Positions 61,803 through 64,000 of a DNA stretch of 64,000 nucleotides are shown piece by piece. Source of the stretch: Seriola aureovittata (lineage: Eukaryota; Chordata; Actinopteri; Carangiformes; Carangidae); the NCBI RefSeq assembly GCF_021018895.1, contig NC_079376.1, forward strand, positions 9,803,001-9,867,000. The letters run 5' to 3'. Position 1 is the stretch's first letter; the number at the start of each line of letters is the position of its first letter. Both the position numbers and the translations under genes were made by a program. The notes below the pieces were generated by a model. The model was not told where the DNA came from, made no database searches, and was given only the letters and a program-made list of their open reading frames with translations.

Positions 61803-62883
61803 TGAACTTTAAAAACAGTGATGAAATATCAGTGACACTGCGAGTGCACATGCACTGCAGCCTGTAGCCTGTTTTAATATATTTTTTGCTGTGTTTTGAG
61901 ATCTAATATAGATATAGTGTTATCATAACCAACAGAACTGTTGGTTGCGTCTATTGATACAACATACGCCGCAGTGTAACATTGGAGTCAGAGGAAGCGA
62001 GTCATTGAACACCTGTAGCACAGACATGAGTAGTCAAGGTACGGCTGCTGGGATGTTAGAATTTGGAGAGCCAGTCTGATAGAGTTGCTTCTTTTCTGGA
62101 GTGTTCGGGTGTGTTGACACTATGAAATAGGATGTGGCCTCTACTGACACTTAAAGATGATGCCATTATATGCAAACAAGTGCGTGTTGTGTTTATGATG
62201 CAAAGTGTTGGACTTTGACACTGGAGATTGTGGTTCACATCAAGCAAGGTTGGTTTCTTTTAATCATGTCTGTAATTTTTCTGTTATCTCAAAGGACTTG
62301 TTTCAGTTGCCTAAACCTGATCAAACTGTAATCATGTGAGTGGCAGATCAGAAGAGGCTCTTTATGAATAGTTTGTGTACCAGTCATATGAATTGTTTTT
62401 GTCATGTCGTTCTTCTGATAGTGGTGCCAGATCAGGAAACACTCGTTCGTATCGTCTGACTATGATAAGGGCCTGTTGTGGGCCGTCTATGAATAGCCTG
62501 TTTTTTAGTAAACACATACGTCTCACTGCCTCACAGGATGTTGGTTATTATAATGTTGACTGATTAAGACATCATTTGATCAGCCAGCGACCTCTGTGTT
62601 GATGCATCCAAGCGTGCATCTGTTTGTGCCCACACACATGGCAGAATGAATGAACGGGAGGGGGGGGTGTCCTAAGAACACCATGGCGAGGCATCAGGCA
62701 GGCGAAACGACCGCAGAACCCCGGTCCACGCCTCAATATAATATGAGAGATGAGGGGTCGAACCCAGAGCACTGCTTTCTTTCTGTCCCATCTTTTCGTT
62801 CTGTTTCTTCTGAGGTGTGGCTGCGCTCTGCACCGCACCACTAACAAGATCAGGCTGCGGGGTGGGCCTCATCCAGCTGGCTC

Positions 62884-62951
<68 letters not shown>

Positions 62952-64000
62952 GAACACTGTTGGTTATTGAAAATAGTTGTAAGAGAAACTATAGTGAAAA
63001 CAGCATTGTGTGTGTGTGTGTATGTGAGAGAGAGAGAGGGGGAAGAGAGAAACTACCAAAATAATAGCTTATCCAATCTTTCCACAGTTTTAATACCAAT
63101 CAGGCAGCGGGCAAACTGTTCAAAGTCAGAGAGGAAGAATGACGGAGGGTAAATTGATGATATCCACCACAATTTCCCTAAAACATTTAGTTAACAAGCA
63201 GGATGATTTTAATCATTTATACTAACAAGGGCATGCTATTCCCCTTCATCCCTCCTCAGTGTGTACTTCCTGAAACGAGCATGCCAAGTGTTTTGAAAAT
63301 ATAGACATCTTAAATGATGAATAGCTGAGGCTGACAGACAGACAGACAGACAAGGAGTCAGCACAAACAAATGTATGAAAGCATAAACACAGACGCTGCT
63401 ATTGCCAGTGAGATGTACAACAGAGCTGTGCTGTCCCTGACTTTTATTCACTGTGCCATTGTGGTCTCTGATTTATAGCGGAAGAAAAAGATGAGAGAGA
63501 ACATTTCTCTCTAAACAAAGAAAGCAGATGTACTTTATAAACCCGCGGCACTAAAAAACATACCGTCCTCTAAGTTGTTAAGGGCTTTTGCTTGACACGT
63601 CAAAAACATTGTGTGAGACTCCAAATGCTCAGATGTTCAGACCCCATCTTTAAAAGATTGCAGGTTGCCTCCTTTTTTTTGCACTCGTGGACGGTGGTCC
63701 AAGCAGCAGATAATACTCAGAGCCCAGGAATCCCTGGAATGGTTTTGTTTAACTTTGCCTCCAGGGAGAAATATATTGTGACAGTCCTTGGAAATATGAT
63801 GCCCATATTTGCCTCATATCTGAGAAGACCCACAGTGAAACCATCACTCCATCAAATTTTTAAAAACCGAAACGAGATCGTAACGGTTTGTAGCATAGTG
63901 ATGGGAATACAGACTGAGAGCGTAGCTGTTAACATTTTGAACTTTCACAGTCTGTTATCTGGTCTCCTACATGCAGGATTGGCACAGTGCATGTCGCTAA
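61803..64000. other. Non-coding DNA to the right edge
   Basis: No supported exon was found. It contains a (GT)n array (62886-62948), a short (GACA)n tract (63336-63352) and a second short GT/GA tract near 63007-63040. Confidence 0.45.
62886..62948. repeat. (GT)n microsatellite
   Basis: About 31 GT units. Confidence 0.97.

Noticed and set aside
61237..61851. A 204-codon - strand open frame at the right end
   Set aside because: It is the antisense of a decayed Tc1 transposase. The recognisable protein words are on the + strand.
63336..63352. A short GACA repeat considered as a sex-linked satellite
   Set aside because: Only about four units are present. It is too short to support that idea.
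1..64000. CRISPR array, prophage, operon or other bacterial system
   Set aside because: Interrupted genes, SINEs and vertebrate protein families show this is eukaryotic nuclear DNA. No regularly spaced repeats with unique spacers were seen.

Overview
This window is vertebrate nuclear DNA from a teleost fish. Coding exons are sparse and split by introns with GT-AG boundaries. Dinucleotide microsatellites, mostly (CA)n/(GT)n, are abundant. A tRNA-derived SINE, Tc1/mariner and hAT derivatives and a solo LTR are also present. A spiny-rayed (percomorph) fish would fit the compact introns and repeat types, but that is inference. No prokaryotic operon, CRISPR array, rRNA or stand-alone tRNA gene was seen.

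Three complete protein-coding genes were read. ypel5 (+ strand, coding 5300-5787, two coding exons) encodes Yippee-like 5. lclat1 (- strand, coding 16447 down to 12452, five coding exons, non-coding first exon near 22210-22400) encodes lysocardiolipin acyltransferase 1. lbh (- strand, coding 39178 down to 30464, three exons) encodes the limb-bud-and-heart transcription cofactor. A fourth, partial gene is suggested at the left edge, where a - strand exon near 1077-1145 encodes a secretory signal peptide and ends in a splice donor.

Layout: 1-1.3 kb, signal-peptide exon and a MITE; 3.9-8 kb, ypel5 with its putative promoter and 3' UTR; 8-12.4 kb, tail-to-tail intergenic DNA; 12.4-22.4 kb, lclat1 with a 5.8-kb first intron holding a SINE, a deleted Tc1 element and a hAT-like MITE; 22.5-28.8 kb, intergenic; 28.8-39.5 kb, lbh with a long 3' UTR and a TATA/CCAAT promoter; 39.6-64 kb, a desert without convincing exons, rich in microsatellites, with a second SINE, a solo LTR and a broken Tc1 transposon.

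The genes do not form a pathway. YPEL5 belongs to the CTLH/GID ubiquitin-ligase assembly, LCLAT1 remodels cardiolipin and phosphatidylinositol acyl chains at ER/mitochondria-associated membranes, and LBH is a nuclear Wnt-responsive cofactor. Their adjacency is conserved synteny: as recalled, human YPEL5-LBH-LCLAT1 lie together, all in one orientation. Here the lbh-lclat1 pair is inverted relative to ypel5. I found no previously undescribed functional system. The most checkable points are the synteny inversion, an RFX X-box upstream of ypel5, a GAAA repeat in the lbh 5' leader and well-bounded mobile elements.
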